A stretch of DNA of 64,000 bases, taken from contig NZ_FQXS01000015.1 of NCBI RefSeq assembly GCF_900130015.1, forward strand, positions 1 to 64,000. The letters run 5' to 3'. The notes beneath the pieces are model-generated. The model ran no database searches, was not told the DNA's origin, and saw only the letters and a program-made list of their open reading frames with translations. Position 1 is the first letter of the stretch, and every line of letters starts with the position of its first letter. The translations under genes and the position numbers were made by a program. This document shows positions 63,238 to 64,000 of this stretch, piece after piece. Origin of the DNA: Desulfofustis glycolicus DSM 9705 (GTDB lineage Bacteria; Desulfobacterota; Desulfobulbia; Desulfobulbales; Desulfocapsaceae).

Positions 63238-64000
63238 TCAGCTTTGTTGCTGATCGTCGGTATCGGGGGCGGGCATCAATGTTTGGCAGAAACGACAGGG
63301 TTCAAAGCCCGCTTGTTGGGCCACCTTAACATCTTTAAATTCAATTGAACAATTTTTGCAATAATAATAGTCACATTCCGGAAAATGAAAGACCCTGCTT
63401 TTAACATTGCCACGGAGTTTGGTCTTTTTTGGTACAGACGTACTGTCGTGTCCGACCTGTGCAGCTTCGCCGGAGCCGTGCGCGCGCGACGACGGACGTA
63501 CCAGCTCAAAGAACTGATGCGCAAGGTATGTTGAGGCGTTGCCGATGGATTCGAAGAAACGTCGGACGGGGCCGGGAATGAGCGGCTGTTCATGGGCAAC
63601 CCGGTAGATGGAGAACAGGGCGAGCAGACTAAAGACGACGTTGGGAATCCACATGACCAGCGGGATGGATGCCGTGCTATCGACGGAAATAGTGCGGGAC
63701 ATGGAAAACATCAGATAGTAGACGATATATAACGCCAAGCCGAAGGGTATGCCGATAGCCCGTCGGCCCGGCCCGGCTTGCAGGCCAAGCGGCATGCCAA
63801 GCAGGCACAGGAAAAAGCAGCCCACCGGCAGGACGAGGCGTTTGTGAAGTTCGGTCAGATAAGATCGTCCCCGCTCGGAATCCAGGCCGACGACGTCGGC
63901 CTGCTCGCGTAATTGCGTCATGTTCATGGTGCCGCGTGTCTGGGTGCCGGGTGGCCGGGCGTGCGGTTGAACCGGAATATTGATCACATAGGTAGTAAAA
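63238..64000 (-). CDS. lptF: LptF/LptG-family LPS-export permease, C-terminal part, with Ada-like zinc domain
   Basis: The visible 253 residues enter from the right edge in an open frame. The permease part shows RSYLTELHKRLVLPVGCFFL and GIPFGLALYIVYYLMFSMSR, plus the helix VMWIPNVVFSLLALFSIYRV, the usual last helices of the YjgP/YjgQ family that moves lipopolysaccharide to the periplasmic bridge. After the last helix, about 100 extra residues end in VFHFPECDYYYCKNCSIEF and AGFEPCRFC, a pattern like the Ada metal-binding domain with four cysteines. Ordinary LptF ends soon after the last helix. F versus G assignment is tentative. The gap to nnrDE is 32 bases. Confidence 0.82.
   Translation of the reverse strand, partial: FTTYVINIPVQPHARPPGTQTRGTMNMTQLREQADVVGLDSERGRSYLTELHKRLVLPVGCFFLCLLGMPLGLQAGPGRRAIGIPFGLALYIVYYLMFSMSRTISVDSTASIPLVMWIPNVVFSLLALFSIYRVAHEQPLIPGPVRRFFESIGNASTYLAHQFFELVRPSSRAHGSGEAAQVGHDSTSVPKKTKLRGNVKSRVFHFPECDYYYCKNCSIEFKDVKVAQQAGFEPCRFCQTLMPAPDTDDQQQS

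Overview
The window looks like a chromosomal segment of a Gram-negative, GC-rich, probably anaerobic member of the Desulfobacterota (Desulfobulbales-like). Supporting signs are the conserved order rpsF-rpsR-DUF2232 membrane protein-rplI-dnaB, the outer-membrane genes lptE, kdsB and lptF, a clostridial-type lysine 2,3-aminomutase, two YkgJ-type Cys-cluster proteins and a bacterial AP2-like protein. The taxonomic placement is inferred from gene content, not from a search. I see no rRNA gene, tRNA gene, CRISPR array or prophage. The only transposase is an IS3-type fragment at the left edge.

Layout. 1-226 is the broken IS3 orfA, followed by about 630 bases without a recognisable gene. 854-9961 (+) is the end of a surface-polysaccharide locus: asparagine synthetase, a short gene remnant, hexapeptide acyltransferase, MprF/AglD-type membrane protein, four family-2 glycosyltransferases and a WbaP-type initiating phosphoglycosyltransferase. 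10098-15308 holds a Bax-inhibitor-1 protein, coaBC, a YkgJ protein, a DUF3524/queuosine-mannosyltransferase-like enzyme, a shikimate kinase with an altered P-loop, and nadA on the opposite strand. A 670-base non-coding stretch full of inverted repeats precedes two EamA transporters. Next come a nucleosidase-like protein overlapping a sensor kinase, then DUF4126, a small protein and glgB on the minus strand.

24900-33008 (+) carries yqgE, a second YkgJ protein, rlmH (with rsmJ convergent), kdsB, an unusually long YvcK/CofD-like protein, and a receiver plus hybrid-kinase pair. On the minus strand hrpA is followed by a 40-residue membrane protein that starts inside the hrpA stop. galU and priA overlap by 4 bases on the plus strand. 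40637-53009 is almost all minus strand: a conserved unknown, an HDOD-GGDEF protein with a strongly structured leader, kamA, dusB, lptE, leuS, dnaB, rplI, DUF2232, rpsR, rpsF and mazG. From 53271 the plus strand has an AP2-like protein, rplU-rpmA, obgE-proB-proA-nadD, a CheB-like protein with a dead esterase site, and ung. The window closes on the minus strand with a CBS protein overlapping nnrDE and a cut lptF carrying an Ada-like zinc domain.

Most of the content is housekeeping. The less ordinary material consists of domain departures in known families (AroK P-loop, Ung motif A, pseudo-CheB, LptF tail, long YvcK) and of structured non-coding segments at 15309-15960, 43037-43143, 45267-45347 and 40508-40535. 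I did not find one clear new multi-gene system.
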